64,000 bases of DNA from Gammaproteobacteria bacterium (GCA_027459765.1 DAIDHD010000028.1:17301-81300); one strand, 5' to 3'. Positions 1-12,010 are shown, counted from the first letter of the stretch. A program made the numbers and translations. The notes: generated by a model from the letters alone, not told the origin.

Positions 1-1467
1 GCGCCACTCCCGCCACTGGCCGAACTCCGAGCCCATGAACAGCAGCTTCTTGCCGGGGTGCGCGCACATGTATCCCACCAGCAGGCGGAAATTCGCGCGT
101 CTCTGCCATTCGTCGCCCGGCATCTTCGCGATCAGCGCCCGCTTGCCGTGGACAACCTCGTCGTGCGAGATCGGCAGGATGAAATTCTCCGACCAGGCGT
201 ACACGAACGAGAAGGTGATGAGGTTGTGGTGGTAGCGGCGGTGGATCGGGTCCTCGGCGAAGTAGCGCAGCGTGTCGTTCATCCAACCCATGTTCCACTT
301 GAAGTTGAAACCGAGCCCGCCGTGAGCGGGAGGGATGGTGACGCCGGCGAAGGCCGTCGACTCCTCGGCGATGGTCAGGAACCCCGGGAAGGAGCGGTGC
401 ACGGCGTCGTTCATCTGGCGCAGGAAGTCGATGGCCTCCAGATTCTCGCGGCCGCCGTGGCGGTTGGGCAGCCACTCGCCCTCGTTGCGGCTGTAGTCCA
501 GGTACAGCATCGAGGCGACGGCGTCGACCCGCAGGCCGTCGACGTGGTAGCGATCGGCCCAGAAGATCGCGTTCGCCACCAGGAAGTTGCGCACCTCGTG
601 GCGGCCGTAGTTGAACACCTTCGTGCCCCAGTCGCGGTGCTCGCCCAGGCGCGGATCCTCGTGCTCGTAGAGCGCCGTGCCGTCGAAGTGCGCGAGACCG
701 TGCGGATCGCGGGGAAAGTGCGCCGGCACCCAGTCGAGGATGACGCCGATGCCCGCCCGGTGGCACGCGTCCACGAATTGCATGAACTCGCGCGGCGACC
801 CGTAACGCGCCGTGGCGGCGAAGTAGCCGCCGACCTGGTAGCCCCAGGAGGCGTCCAGCGGGTGCTCCGCGACGCCCATCAGCTCGACGTGCGTGTAGCC
901 CAAATCGAGCACGTAGGGAATGAGTTGCTCGATCGCCTCATGCCAGTTCATGAATGGCGGCCTGCGCTCGTGCCACGGCCTCCGCCAGGAGCCGAGGTGG
1001 ACCTCGAAGACGCTGATCGGCCGCCGCCGGGGATCGTCCGCCGCGCGCTGCCGCATCCACTCCTCGTCCCCCCAGGCGTAATCGTCGAGCGAGGCGACCA
1101 GCGAACCGGTGTCCGGCCGAAGCTGCATCGCGAAGCCGTACGGGTCGGCCTTGTGCAGAAGGTGGCCCTGGCGAGTGCGCACCTCGTACTTGTACTCGCA
1201 ACCCTCGCCGAGACCCGGCAGGAACGTCTCCCAGATGCCCGAGGAGCCGCGCGGCTGCATCACCGCGAGATTGCCGTTCCACTGGTTGAAGGGCCCGACG
1301 ACGCTCACCCGTTCGGCATTCGGAGCCCAGACGGCGAATTGAGTCCCCGCCGAGCCGTTGCGCGACGTGGGGTGCGCGCCGAGCTTCTCGTATATGCGCT
1401 CGTGGCGCCCTTCGCCGAAAAGGTACAGGTCGTAATCGGTCAGGGCCGGATCGGTCAAGCGACTCAC
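1..1467 (-). CDS. glgB: 1,4-alpha-glucan branching enzyme, 3' part cut by window edge
   Basis: Makes alpha-1,6 branches in glycogen (GH13 family, cytoplasmic). The frame runs off the left edge, so 489 N-terminal residues are visible. Seen: a CBM48-like start ([15 protein letters not shown]), the nucleophile D315 in GLRVDAVAS, the acid E368 in TIAEES, and the transition-state residue D436 in SHDEVVHGK. These match E. coli D405, E458 and D526 with a constant offset of 90, so the early N1 domain is absent, as in short-form GlgB. The GTG start at 1467 lies four bases after the glgP stop, so the two are co-transcribed and probably translationally coupled. No strong ribosome site is visible. The identity is secure; the exact start is less so. 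Confidence 0.95.
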   Translation of the reverse strand, partial: MSRLTDPALTDYDLYLFGEGRHERIYEKLGAHPTSRNGSAGTQFAVWAPNAERVSVVGPFNQWNGNLAVMQPRGSSGIWETFLPGLGEGCEYKYEVRTRQGHLLHKADPYGFAMQLRPDTGSLVASLDDYAWGDEEWMRQRAADDPRRRPISVFEVHLGSWRRPWHERRPPFMNWHEAIEQLIPYVLDLGYTHVELMGVAEHPLDASWGYQVGGYFAATARYGSPREFMQFVDACHRAGIGVILDWVPAHFPRDPHGLAHFDGTALYEHEDPRLGEHRDWGTKVFNYGRHEVRNFLVANAIFWADRYHVDGLRVDAVASMLYLDYSRNEGEWLPNRHGGRENLEAIDFLRQMNDAVHRSFPGFLTIAEESTAFAGVTIPPAHGGLGFNFKWNMGWMNDTLRYFAEDPIHRRYHHNLITFSFVYAWSENFILPISHDEVVHGKRALIAKMPGDEWQRRANFRLLVGYMCAHPGKKLLFMGSEFGQWREWR

Positions 1468-1471
1468 CCGG

Positions 1472-3949
<2,478 letters not shown>

Positions 3950-3959
3950 CTTAGTGGTT

Positions 3960-3965
3960 ATTATA
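3960..3965 (-). promoter_or_regulatory. Perfect -10 box (TATAAT) for glgP
   Basis: The reverse strand reads TATAAT at 3965-3960, ten bases upstream of the glgP ATG. No good -35 sits at the ideal distance; TTCACA at 3992-3987 matches five of six consensus positions but with a long spacer of 21 bases. Transcription from this box would start only about four bases before the ATG. Confidence 0.45.
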
Positions 3966-4021
3966 TGCAGGCTCGCCCGCGCGGCGTGTGAATCCTCGTC
4001 TCGACCCGAAGGAGACTCGAC

Positions 4022-4783
4022 GTGAACGACCCGGATCTGGCCGTCGGCATCGATGTGGGCGGCTCGTCCATCAAGTGCGCGCTGGTCGACTTGCGAAGCG
4101 GCCGGTTCGCGAGCGAGCGCTTCAGCGTGCCCACGCCCGCGCACGGCTCGGTCGACGCACTGCTCGACGCGCTCGCCACCGCGGCGGCGCATCTGCCTGG
4201 CGGACACGCCGTCGGCGTCGCGTTCCCGAGCGTGATCCGCAACGGCATCGTTCGGACCGCGGCGAACATCAACAAGGACTGGATCGGACAACCGCTCGCG
4301 GCGCGTGCCGCGGCGCACCTGGGGCGGTCGGTGACGGCCATCAACGACGCCGACGCGGCTGGGTTCGCGGAACAGCGCTACGGCGCGGCGCACGACGCGA
4401 CCGGCACCGTTTTGGTGCTGACGCTCGGCACCGGCATCGGCAGCGCGCTGTTCGTCGACGGCCGCCTGGTTCCGAACACCGAGCTCGGCCACCTGCAGGT
4501 GCGCGGCATGGAGGCGGAGCAGCGCGCCTCCGGGCGCGCCAAGGTGGAGCGTGCGCTCGACTGGGACGCGTGGGCGGCGGAACTCAACCTGGTTCTCGCC
4601 GAAATGCACGCGCTGCTCTGGCCCGACCTCATCGTCCTGTGCGGCGGCATCACCGAGGAGCCGGAGCGGTTCCTGGACAAGCTTCGCTGCGAAGCGCCGT
4701 TGCGCATCGGCGCCTTGCGCGCGGATGCCGGCATCGTCGGCGCGGCGCTGGCGACGACGCTGGCCGCGCCCGCGTCGCGCTGA
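4022..4783 (+). CDS. ppgK: Polyphosphate glucokinase (ROK family)
   Basis: Phosphorylates glucose to glucose-6-phosphate with inorganic polyphosphate (sometimes also ATP) as donor. Seen in 253 residues: phosphate-1 loop DVGGSSIK (11-18), catalytic Asp in INDADAAG (about 107-114), LGTGIG (135-140), NTELGH (152-157) and a CGG near 207. The NDADAAG-plus-NTELGH pattern is that of actinobacterial PpgK rather than a generic ROK glucokinase. The GTG start is set by a good ribosome site, AAGGAG at 4009-4014. Divergent from glgP; a coupled role in glucose use is inferred. NlpC/P60 follows after 15 bases. Confidence 0.9.
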   Translation: MNDPDLAVGIDVGGSSIKCALVDLRSGRFASERFSVPTPAHGSVDALLDALATAAAHLPGGHAVGVAFPSVIRNGIVRTAANINKDWIGQPLAARAAAHLGRSVTAINDADAAGFAEQRYGAAHDATGTVLVLTLGTGIGSALFVDGRLVPNTELGHLQVRGMEAEQRASGRAKVERALDWDAWAAELNLVLAEMHALLWPDLIVLCGGITEEPERFLDKLRCEAPLRIGALRADAGIVGAALATTLAAPASR

Positions 4784-4798
4784 GGAAGCGAGGCAGCG

Positions 4799-5416
4799 GT
4801 GCGAGGCCGATCGCTCCTCGCCCTGGGGCTCTGCGTGGCCTTGCTGGCGGCTTGTGCCAGCGCGCCGCCCGCGCCCACCGGGCGCGGGACCGGAACTCCG
4901 CTGGAGGCGGTGCCTGCCGGGGGCGCGACGGCTGCCGCCCAAGCGGTACCGTCGGCGCCGGTCACCGAGCCGGCGTCGACCGGCGAGGCCGCGACGGGCA
5001 CGCCGGACGCGGCATCGAGCGACCCGCGCCAGGTGTTCCTCGCCCGCGCCGAGGCCATGCTCGGTCAGCCCTATCGCTATGGCGGCAAGCAACCGGGCGG
5101 CTTCGACTGCAGCGGCCTCGTGTCCTACGCCGCGAGCGGCGCGGGGATCTCCCTGCCGCGCACCACGCGGCAATTGATGCATGTCGGCAAGCGCGTACGC
5201 CGCTCGCAGATCGAGCCGGGCGATCTGGTGTTCATGCGCCTCCAGCACCGCGTGCTGCACGTCGGGATCGCCCTAGGCAACGACCTCTTCATCCACGCGC
5301 CGTCCTACGGCGAGCGAGTGCGCGTCGACTCCCTCGCCGCACCGCCCTACGCACGCCACTTCCTGGGCGCGCGGCGCGTGCTCGGCGGCGAGGCTAGAAT
5401 GTCTGGCTCGAATTGA
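4799..5416 (+). CDS. NlpC/P60-family peptidoglycan endopeptidase lipoprotein
   Basis: A 205-residue exported cysteine peptidase expected to cut D-Glu/diaminopimelate bonds in cell-wall peptides. Seen: an N-terminal hydrophobic segment ending in lipobox LAAC (Cys19), a low-complexity Ala/Pro/Thr linker to about residue 73, then an NlpC/P60 domain with the catalytic triad Cys104 in GFDCSGLVSY, His154 in LHVGIAL and His166 in FIHAPS. The GTG start follows ppgK by 15 bases, and the next gene begins about 20 bases after its stop, so the three may be one transcript. It resembles the short Spr/NlpC-type lipoproteins (MepS-like). No evidence ties it functionally to ppgK. Confidence 0.88.
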   Translation: MRGRSLLALGLCVALLAACASAPPAPTGRGTGTPLEAVPAGGATAAAQAVPSAPVTEPASTGEAATGTPDAASSDPRQVFLARAEAMLGQPYRYGGKQPGGFDCSGLVSYAASGAGISLPRTTRQLMHVGKRVRRSQIEPGDLVFMRLQHRVLHVGIALGNDLFIHAPSYGERVRVDSLAAPPYARHFLGARRVLGGEARMSGSN

Positions 5417-5437
5417 TCCACCGGAGGAATGCCCACG

Positions 5438-6046
5438 ATGAAGCTCTACTACTCGCCCGGCGCATGCTCGATCGCCTCTCACATCGCGCTGCGCGAGGCC
5501 GGATTGCCGTTCACCCTCGAGAAGGTCAATCTCAAGAGCAAGAAGACCGAGAGCGGGAACGATTTCCTCGCCGTCAATTCCAAGGGCTCGGTACCCGCAC
5601 TGCAGATCGACGGCATCGGCGTGCTCACCGAGGGCCCGGCCATCCTGCAGTACATCGCCGACCAGAAGCCGGAGACCCGGCTCGCGCCGCGCGCCGGCAG
5701 CATCGAGCGCTATCGGCTGATGGAGGCCCTCAATTACCTCGGCTCGGAACTGCACAAGAGCTACTCCCCGCTGTTCAACCCCGCGCTCGGCGCGGAGGCG
5801 AAACAGGCCGCCATCGCCCAAGTGGGCAAGCGGCTCGATTGGCTGAGCGGCCAGCTCGGCTCGAAGCGGTTCTTGCTGGGTGAGGATTTCACCGTAGCGG
5901 ACGCTTACCTGTACGCGGTGCTGTCGTGGTCGGGTCTGGTGGGTGTCGACCTGTCGCACTGGCCGACGCTGACCGCCTTCGCCGCACGCGTCGCCGAACG
6001 GCCCGCGGTCAAGGCGGCGCGCGCCGCCGAGGGGCTCGCCGCCTGA
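5438..6046 (+). CDS. Glutathione S-transferase (beta-class-like)
   Basis: A cytosolic glutathione-conjugating or glutathione-dependent redox enzyme of 202 residues. The thioredoxin-fold N-terminal domain opens MKLYYSPGACS, with Cys10 as in bacterial beta-class GSTs. NSKGSVPALQ carries the cis-Pro turn, TEGPAILQYIAD binds glutathione, and the helical C-terminal domain contains GEDFTVADAYLY. Two in-frame ATGs exist. The one at 5438 is preferred because GGAGG at 5423-5427 is ten bases upstream, whereas the ATG at 5429 abuts the ribosome site. The substrate is not predictable. Confidence 0.92.
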   Translation: MKLYYSPGACSIASHIALREAGLPFTLEKVNLKSKKTESGNDFLAVNSKGSVPALQIDGIGVLTEGPAILQYIADQKPETRLAPRAGSIERYRLMEALNYLGSELHKSYSPLFNPALGAEAKQAAIAQVGKRLDWLSGQLGSKRFLLGEDFTVADAYLYAVLSWSGLVGVDLSHWPTLTAFAARVAERPAVKAARAAEGLAA

Positions 6047-6080
6047 CGCCAGGCCCCGGTTAGCCTCAGCTAGGCCAAAG

Positions 6081-7874
6081 CTAGCCCCCGGCGGCAGCCT
6101 CGCCGCCGGGGACGCCGAACTGCAGCGCAGCGAGCCGGGCGTACAGGGGACTGTGATCGAGTAGCTGTGCGTGCGTTCCCACCGCCACCTTGTGGCCGTG
6201 ATCCAGCACCACGATCCGGTCCGCCTTGAGCACCGTGGCGAGCCGGTGCGCGATGATCAGCGTGGTGCGCCCCTGCATCAGCTTCTCGAGCGCCGCCTGT
6301 ACCAGGCGCTCGGACTCTGCGTCGAGCGCGCTGGTCGCCTCGTCGAGCAGCAGTATGGGCGGATCCTTGAGGATGGCGCGCGCCAACGCAATGCGCTGGC
6401 GCTGGCCGCCTGAGAGGCGCGTGCCGCGCTCGCCCAGGAAAGTGTCGTACCCCTCGGGCAGCTGGCGCAGGAAGCCGTCCGCCGCCGCGGCGCGCGCCGC
6501 CGCCTCGATCTCGGCGTCGCTGGCATCCGGCCGGCCATAGCGGATGTTGTCGCGGGCACTGGCGCCGAACAGCACCGTGTCCTGCGGCACGAGCCCGATC
6601 TGCGCCCGGACCCGCACCGGGTCGGCGTCGGCGAGGCGCCGTCCGTCGATGACGACCTGCCCGGAATCCGGATCGTAGAATCGCAGCAGGAGCTGAAACG
6701 CGGTGCTCTTGCCCGCGCCGGAGGGGCCTACCAGGGCGATGGTCTCGCCGGGTTCCACCTCCAGGCTGAAGCCGTCGAGTGCGGCGGTTTCGGGGCGCGA
6801 CGGATAGTGGAAGGTGACGTTGTCGAAGCGGATCGCGCCGCGCACGCGCTTCGGCCACTCGAGCGGCTGCGCGGGGGCCATGATGGCCGGCTGCGCACGC
6901 AGCAGCTCGTCCAGGCGCTCCATCGCGCCGGCTGCGCGCTGCACCTCGCCCCACATCTCGGTGAGCGCCGCGGCCGAACTGCCGACGAAGCCGGCGTACA
7001 GCAGGAACTGCGCCAGTTGGCCGCCGGTCATGGTGCCGGCGAGCACCTCGTGGGCGCCCAGCCAGAGCACGAAGGTGATCCCCGCGAACACCAGCGTGAT
7101 GCCCATGGCGGTGAGCAGCGCGCGCACCCGCGTGCGGCGCAAGGCGGTCGCGAAACTGTCCTCGATCGCCCCCCCGTAGCGCCGGCTCTGCAATTCCTCG
7201 AGGGTGAATGCCTGCACCGTCTGGATCGCGTTGAGCGTCTCGCCGGCAAGCCCGCTGGTGTCCGCTATGCGGTCCTGCGAAGCGCGCGACAGCCCCCGCA
7301 CCCGGCGGCCGATGACGATGAGCGGCGCCACCACCACCGGGATCATCACCAGGATCGCGGCGGTGAGCTTGGCGCTGGTCAGCACCAGCATCAGGAGCGC
7401 GCCGATCAGACTCAACGTGGAACGCAGCAGGATGGACAGATTGACGCCTGCGATCGCCTGCACCAGGGTCGAATCGGTGGTGAGTCGCGACAGCACCTCG
7501 CCGACGCGGGTGGTCTCGAAGAAGGTTGGATCCATGCGCACGATGCGCCGATACACCGCCGTGCGCACGTCCGCCACGACGCGTTCGCCGAGCCAGGTGA
7601 CCAGATAGAAGCGCAGCGCCGCGAACGTGCCGAACACCACGGCCAGCGCCAGGAACCCGATGAAGTAGCGATTGATGGTGCGCGCGTCGTTGGCCGCGAG
7701 GCCATGATCGATGAGCTGGCGCAGCGCGAGCGGCAGTCCCAGCATGGTGACGGTCGCCACCAGCAAGGCGCCCAGCGCAGCCAGCATTCTGGCGCGATAG
7801 GGACGCAGGAACGGCAGCAGCGACGCCAGGGGCCCCAAGGATTTGCCGGCGGCTCGATCGGTGGAGGTCTTCAT
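6081..7874 (-). CDS. MsbA/BmrA-type ABC exporter (fused permease and ATPase)
   Basis: A 597-residue half-transporter expected to act as a homodimer in the inner membrane. The transmembrane domain spans about residues 15-325 with six hydrophobic segments, followed by the nucleotide-binding domain: Walker A GPSGAGKST (383-391), signature LSGGQRQR (487-494), Walker B ILLLDE (507-512) and switch His543 (IAHR). The substrate could be a lipid, drug or peptide; the sequence does not decide. The ATG at 7874 is preferred over an upstream ATG because the extra 46 residues look non-coding and would precede the normal cytoplasmic start. It stands alone, convergent with the GST gene and divergent from a TonB receptor. 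Confidence 0.92.
   Translation of the reverse strand: MKTSTDRAAGKSLGPLASLLPFLRPYRARMLAALGALLVATVTMLGLPLALRQLIDHGLAANDARTINRYFIGFLALAVVFGTFAALRFYLVTWLGERVVADVRTAVYRRIVRMDPTFFETTRVGEVLSRLTTDSTLVQAIAGVNLSILLRSTLSLIGALLMLVLTSAKLTAAILVMIPVVVAPLIVIGRRVRGLSRASQDRIADTSGLAGETLNAIQTVQAFTLEELQSRRYGGAIEDSFATALRRTRVRALLTAMGITLVFAGITFVLWLGAHEVLAGTMTGGQLAQFLLYAGFVGSSAAALTEMWGEVQRAAGAMERLDELLRAQPAIMAPAQPLEWPKRVRGAIRFDNVTFHYPSRPETAALDGFSLEVEPGETIALVGPSGAGKSTAFQLLLRFYDPDSGQVVIDGRRLADADPVRVRAQIGLVPQDTVLFGASARDNIRYGRPDASDAEIEAAARAAAADGFLRQLPEGYDTFLGERGTRLSGGQRQRIALARAILKDPPILLLDEATSALDAESERLVQAALEKLMQGRTTLIIAHRLATVLKADRIVVLDHGHKVAVGTHAQLLDHSPLYARLAALQFGVPGGEAAAGG
6086..6111. terminator. GC-rich hairpin at convergent GST/ABC gene ends
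   Basis: A perfect ten-base-pair stem (CCCCGGCGGC at 6086-6095 with GCCGCCGGGG at 6102-6111) closes a six-base loop. It lies in the last codons of the ABC exporter, about 40 bases past the GST stop. No T-run follows, so termination is inferred from position only. Confidence 0.35.
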
Positions 7875-7995
7875 GTGGTAATGATCCCACAGTCGCCCGG
7901 GGTGCGGCGCGCGGCGGGAAATCAGGGGCCGGCCGCATTGCCTTTCGGCCGCAGGGCGGCTAAGGTTCGGAGCAAACAAACTCGGGGATGTAACG

Positions 7996-10518
7996 ATGCG
8001 TATGCGCCACAACTCGCTCCCGTCGCGTGCCTTTTACCTGCACCGCTGCGTCTCGTTGGCCCTGCTGGGGGCCGGTGCCGCGTACGGCACCTTCGGAGCA
8101 CGTGCGGCACTCGCGGATGCCACCGCCGAGCAGGGGTCCCAGGGACCGCTACAGGAAATCGTGGTCACGGCCACGCGGCGCGACGAATCCTTGAGCAAGG
8201 TGCCGATCAGCGTCACCGCGTTCACCCAGGAATCGCTGGACGAGCGCGGCATCAAGGATTTCAACGACGTCGCCCGTTTCACCCCGGGCGTGAACGTGGA
8301 CAACTCCGGTACGAACAACATCTCCATCCGCGGCATTGCCTCTTCCGGCGGCGCCGGCACCACCGGCATCTATCTGGACGACACGCCCATCCAGATGCGC
8401 GCACTCGCGTTCAACCCGGACGAAGCGCTGCCGAAGACCTTCGACATCGACCGCGTCGAAGTGCTGCGCGGCCCCCAGGGCACCCTTTTCGGCGCCGGTT
8501 CCGAGGGTGGCACGGTGCGCTACATCACCACCCAGCCGAGTTTGACCAAGAGCAGCGTCTACAGCCGCGACGAGGTCTCGTACACGCAGGGCGGCGACCC
8601 GAGCTACGAGGCTGGTGTCGCCGCCGGCACGCCGATCATCGACGGCACGCTCGGCATCCGCGCCAGCGTCTGGTACCGCCGCGACGGCGGCTACGTGGAC
8701 CTGGTGGATCCGACCACGCTCGGGACCGTGCAGAAGAACGCCAACTACGACCAAACCAGCCTGTTCCGCCTCGCGGCGGTGTGGGCGCCGGCGGACGGAT
8801 GGACCGTCACGCCGAGCATCTACTACCAGGACCGCTATCGAAACAACGTCGAGGCGTACTGGCCGCTCTACTCCAATCCGTCCTCCGACCGCTTCGTGAG
8901 CGCGGACCCGGATCGCCGCTCCGCGCCCGACCGGTTCTACCTGACCGCGATGAAGGTCGAGGGCGACGTCGGCTTCGCCAAGCTCATCGAGAACACCTCC
9001 TACTATCACCGCAAGGAGGAGACGGGCTACGAGGGGACCATCTACAACCTGGGCTTCTATCAGCGCAGCGTTTTCGTCTCCACCTTGCCGAACGGATCGG
9101 CGGGCCCCGCCGGCTCCGGGATCCTGCCAGGCTTGTACCCCCTGATCGACGGCAACGGAATCCATCTGCCGCCAGGCGCGACCGACTACCGCTCGCCGGC
9201 CTCGATCGACAACGGCCAGCAGAACATCGTCGAGGAAGTCCGACTGCAGTCGAAGGACTCGGCCTCGCCGCTCGTCTGGACCACGGGCCTGTTCTTCGCC
9301 GCCAATCGCCAGAGCTACCTCGAGCAGATCCACGATCCGAACCTGAATCAGCTGTCGCTGGCCGCGACCGGCCAGCCGTATACGAACTGGTTCTACGACG
9401 TGAGTCAGCCAACGTTCCCGCCGGTGACCTACGACCCGCGCTTCCCGAACGATTCCTACTTCCTCCAGACCGAGTCCGAGGACAAACAGTACGCGCTCTA
9501 CGGCGAGGGCAGCTACGCGTTCACCGACCAGTGGAAGCTCACCCTCGGCGCACGCTACTCGCGCCTGGAGTACTCCTTCAACACCCTCACCGGCGGCCCG
9601 CAGCTGTTCCTGTCGCCGCAGACCGGCACCGGCGACAAGAAGGAGAGCTCCTTTACGCCGAAGGTTAGCGTCGACTACCAGTACGACTCGCGCAATCTGT
9701 ACTACTTCACCTACGCCAAGGGATTCCGTCCGGGCGGCGCCAACAACCCGGTGCCGCAGGCGGCCTGCGGCACGGATTTCCAGAATTTCGGCATATCGGC
9801 GGCGCCGCAGACCTACGGATCGGACACGGTCAACAGCTTCGAGGTCGGCGCCAAGAACAACATCGACAACTGGATCAAGCTCGCCTCGAGCGTGTACTAC
9901 ATCCGCTGGAACAACATCCAGCAGACCGTGGTGCCACCGATCTGCCAGATCTCGTTCATCGCGAACCTGGGCCAGGCCACCGCCAAGGGCCTGGACCTGC
10001 AGGCCGACGTCGCGGTCAGCGATGCGTTCACCGTGGAACTCGCGGCCGGCTACACCGACGCCCGCTACACGCAGGATTCGCGCCTCTCGGCCGTGGAGGC
10101 CCAGCCACTGGTTTCGAGCGGTGACGCTATCTCCGGCCAGAGCGGGCAACCTAATCCGCCGATCACCGTGACCGTGGGCTTGCAGTACAAATTCGCCCTG
10201 CTCGGTCGCGACTCGTACGTGCGCTTCGACGACGAGTACCAGAGCGCCCCCAAGTGGCGCGGCGCGAGCCAGGACGCGGCCACGCTGCAGTACGATCCGG
10301 CGAACTACCTGCTGTCTTCGACCAACTTCGCCTCGCTGCGGGCGGGCATGCAGTTCGGCGGCTGGCAGGTGTCTCCGTTCGTCGACAACCTTTTCGACAC
10401 GCACACGGTGACGAACTACAACTGGAGCATCGATCCGGGCGACGGCAACAGCCGACTGCAGCGCCAGTTCACGTTCCGTCCGCGCACCTTCGGCCTGACG
10501 TTCACCTACCGCAACTGA
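7996..10518 (+). CDS. TonB-dependent outer-membrane receptor
   Basis: An 840-residue substrate-gated outer-membrane barrel powered by TonB. Seen: a long signal region (cleavage plausible near residue 40), a TonB-box-like EIVVTATRR (54-62), a plug domain with VPISVTAFTQESL, ISIRGIASSGG and VEVLRGPQGTLFG, and a barrel ending in aromatic-rich TFGLTFTYRN. The pattern belongs to the large CirA/FyuA-like group common in oligotrophic proteobacteria, often used for siderophores, glycans or aromatics; the substrate is unknown. The stop overlaps the fdhD start by one base (TGATG), so translation of the two is coupled, an unusual pairing. The 121 bp upstream show no clear promoter. Confidence 0.93.
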   Translation: MRMRHNSLPSRAFYLHRCVSLALLGAGAAYGTFGARAALADATAEQGSQGPLQEIVVTATRRDESLSKVPISVTAFTQESLDERGIKDFNDVARFTPGVNVDNSGTNNISIRGIASSGGAGTTGIYLDDTPIQMRALAFNPDEALPKTFDIDRVEVLRGPQGTLFGAGSEGGTVRYITTQPSLTKSSVYSRDEVSYTQGGDPSYEAGVAAGTPIIDGTLGIRASVWYRRDGGYVDLVDPTTLGTVQKNANYDQTSLFRLAAVWAPADGWTVTPSIYYQDRYRNNVEAYWPLYSNPSSDRFVSADPDRRSAPDRFYLTAMKVEGDVGFAKLIENTSYYHRKEETGYEGTIYNLGFYQRSVFVSTLPNGSAGPAGSGILPGLYPLIDGNGIHLPPGATDYRSPASIDNGQQNIVEEVRLQSKDSASPLVWTTGLFFAANRQSYLEQIHDPNLNQLSLAATGQPYTNWFYDVSQPTFPPVTYDPRFPNDSYFLQTESEDKQYALYGEGSYAFTDQWKLTLGARYSRLEYSFNTLTGGPQLFLSPQTGTGDKKESSFTPKVSVDYQYDSRNLYYFTYAKGFRPGGANNPVPQAACGTDFQNFGISAAPQTYGSDTVNSFEVGAKNNIDNWIKLASSVYYIRWNNIQQTVVPPICQISFIANLGQATAKGLDLQADVAVSDAFTVELAAGYTDARYTQDSRLSAVEAQPLVSSGDAISGQSGQPNPPITVTVGLQYKFALLGRDSYVRFDDEYQSAPKWRGASQDAATLQYDPANYLLSSTNFASLRAGMQFGGWQVSPFVDNLFDTHTVTNYNWSIDPGDGNSRLQRQFTFRPRTFGLTFTYRN

Positions 10519-11372
10519 TGGCCCGCAACACGCAGCCGCCCGGCGGGACGGTGGCCGTCCGGGTGGTGCGTGCGAGTCCGGGCTCGCGCCTCGACCAGGA
10601 GGACCGCGTCGCGGTCGAGGCACCGCTCGAAATCCAGCTGCACCATCCGGCCTTCGGACCGGAGCCCGCATCCTTCGGTACCACCATGCGTACGCCGGGT
10701 GACGACGAGTGCCTGGCAGCGGGACTGCTCTACGCCGAGGGCGTGATCGAGCGAGCGGCCGACATCGCGGCCATCGAAACCAGCACGCGGCGTCCCAACG
10801 TGGTTAACGTGCGCTTGCGCCCGGAGAAGCTGCTCGACGTGGCGGCGATGCCCGCCGCGCGCCGCTTCTCGGCGGGCTCGGCCTGCGGCGTCTGTGGCAC
10901 CACGGGCCTGGATGCGGCCATCGCGCGCGCGGCGGCCACCGTGATCGACAGCGACCTGCGGCTGCCGCTGTCGGTGCTGCTGGACCTGCCCGGGCGCATG
11001 CGCGCGTCTCAGGCGCGCTTCGGCGACACCGGCGGCATCCACGCCGCGGCTCTTTTCGACGCTGGCGGCGGGCTCGAATACCTCGCGGAGGACGTGGGCC
11101 GGCACAATGCCTTCGACAAGCTCGTGGGCGAGCGATTGCTCGAGGATGGGCTACCGCTCGCCGACCGCGTCGTGCTCCTGAGCGGACGCGCGAGCTTCGA
11201 GCTCGTGCAGAAGGCGTTGCGCGCCGGGGTCTCCGTGCTGGCCGCCATCGGCGCGCCGTCGAGCCTCGCCGTGAACCTCGCGCTCGCTTCGGGTCTCACC
11301 CTGGTCGGCTTCTTGCGCGAGCGGCACTGCAACGTCTATGCGAGCCCGGCACGCATCGTCGACGCGGCTTGA
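10518..11372 (+). CDS. fdhD: FdhD sulfurtransferase for formate dehydrogenase maturation
   Basis: FdhD passes sulfur from the IscS desulfurase to the molybdenum/tungsten bis-MGD cofactor of formate dehydrogenases and binds that cofactor. The 284 residues are typical. Seen: the functional Cys pair in CGVCG (Cys123, Cys126) and the family stretches ECLAAGLLYAEG and DVGRHNAFDKL. The ATG at 10518 lies in the TGATG overlap with the TonB-receptor stop; start and family agree well. No formate dehydrogenase, moa/mob gene or other molybdoenzyme is present within 50 kb on either visible side, so its client enzyme must be encoded elsewhere. Confidence 0.93.
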   Translation: MARNTQPPGGTVAVRVVRASPGSRLDQEDRVAVEAPLEIQLHHPAFGPEPASFGTTMRTPGDDECLAAGLLYAEGVIERAADIAAIETSTRRPNVVNVRLRPEKLLDVAAMPAARRFSAGSACGVCGTTGLDAAIARAAATVIDSDLRLPLSVLLDLPGRMRASQARFGDTGGIHAAALFDAGGGLEYLAEDVGRHNAFDKLVGERLLEDGLPLADRVVLLSGRASFELVQKALRAGVSVLAAIGAPSSLAVNLALASGLTLVGFLRERHCNVYASPARIVDAA

Positions 11373-11927
11373 TCAGTTCACGGAATAACCGCGGCCCGTG
11401 AGGCAGGTGGTCAGCGCACGCCGATAGGCGTCGGACTGCGCGCGGCCTTCGGCCACGGCCTGATTGATCTGCGCCCGGTCCTGCGCCGTCTGCGCCTGGG
11501 CGTTGGCGTCCGCCGCCGAGCCGACGATGGCGCCGGTCACGCCGCCGAGCACCAGTCCGGCGCCCGCATTGTTGGGACCGCCGATGATGGAGCCCAGGAT
11601 CGCCCCGCCGATGGCGCCCACGGCCGTGCCGGCACCCGGGGGCGTCGTCGGCTGTACCACCACCTGTTGCGCGCCGGAGCCAGGCCGGCTCGGATCGAAG
11701 CCGGTCTGCTGAACCGCCCACTGGTGGCACTCATAGCGGTCGCGGTCGGTCTGTTCGGGACTCTGCCCCTGCGCCGGGTAGACGAAGATGCGCGGCGGGG
11801 GCGGCGGCGCCACCGTCACGGTCCGGGGCGGCGGAGCCACCACGCAGGCGGACAGCGTCGCCGCGGCGACCGCCACCAGGGCCGGAATCCCGCGCCGAAA
11901 GATGGACACCGATGAATGACTGGTCAT
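11373..11927 (-). CDS. Glycine-zipper lipoprotein
   Basis: A 184-residue envelope protein of unknown detailed function. The N-terminus has a hydrophobic helix ending in a lipobox-like LSAC (Cys28) followed by a proline-rich spacer. The central part, about residues 95-140, is a glycine-zipper segment (GTAVGAIGGAILGSIIGG and a second Gly/Ala-rich helix) typical of small outer-membrane lipoproteins of the YMGG/SlyB-like group. The C-terminal part is Gln/Ala-rich with a Cys near the end (TTCLTGRGY). Its stop directly abuts the fdhD stop, with no intergenic space in this convergent pair. Confidence 0.75.
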   Translation of the reverse strand: MTSHSSVSIFRRGIPALVAVAAATLSACVVAPPPRTVTVAPPPPPRIFVYPAQGQSPEQTDRDRYECHQWAVQQTGFDPSRPGSGAQQVVVQPTTPPGAGTAVGAIGGAILGSIIGGPNNAGAGLVLGGVTGAIVGSAADANAQAQTAQDRAQINQAVAEGRAQSDAYRRALTTCLTGRGYSVN

Positions 11928-12010
11928 GAAGCGCAGCTACCTCTGCAATGCCGGTCGTAAACGCCGACCCCTCGTATCCCGTTGACAAGCGCTCGACGGC
12001 GGAAGTTCGT

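Noticed and set aside
3950..5260. Extension of the glgP frame upstream to 5260
   Set aside because: The added 437 residues are Arg/Ala-rich noise across the ppgK and NlpC/P60 genes. GlgP has its normal N-terminus at 3949.
7875..8012. Longer start for the ABC exporter
   Set aside because: The extra 46 residues resemble no exporter N-terminus and overlap the leader and start of the divergent TonB receptor.
10518..11372. A formate dehydrogenase operon around fdhD
   Set aside because: No molybdopterin oxidoreductase, iron-sulfur or cytochrome subunit of a formate dehydrogenase was found in the window.
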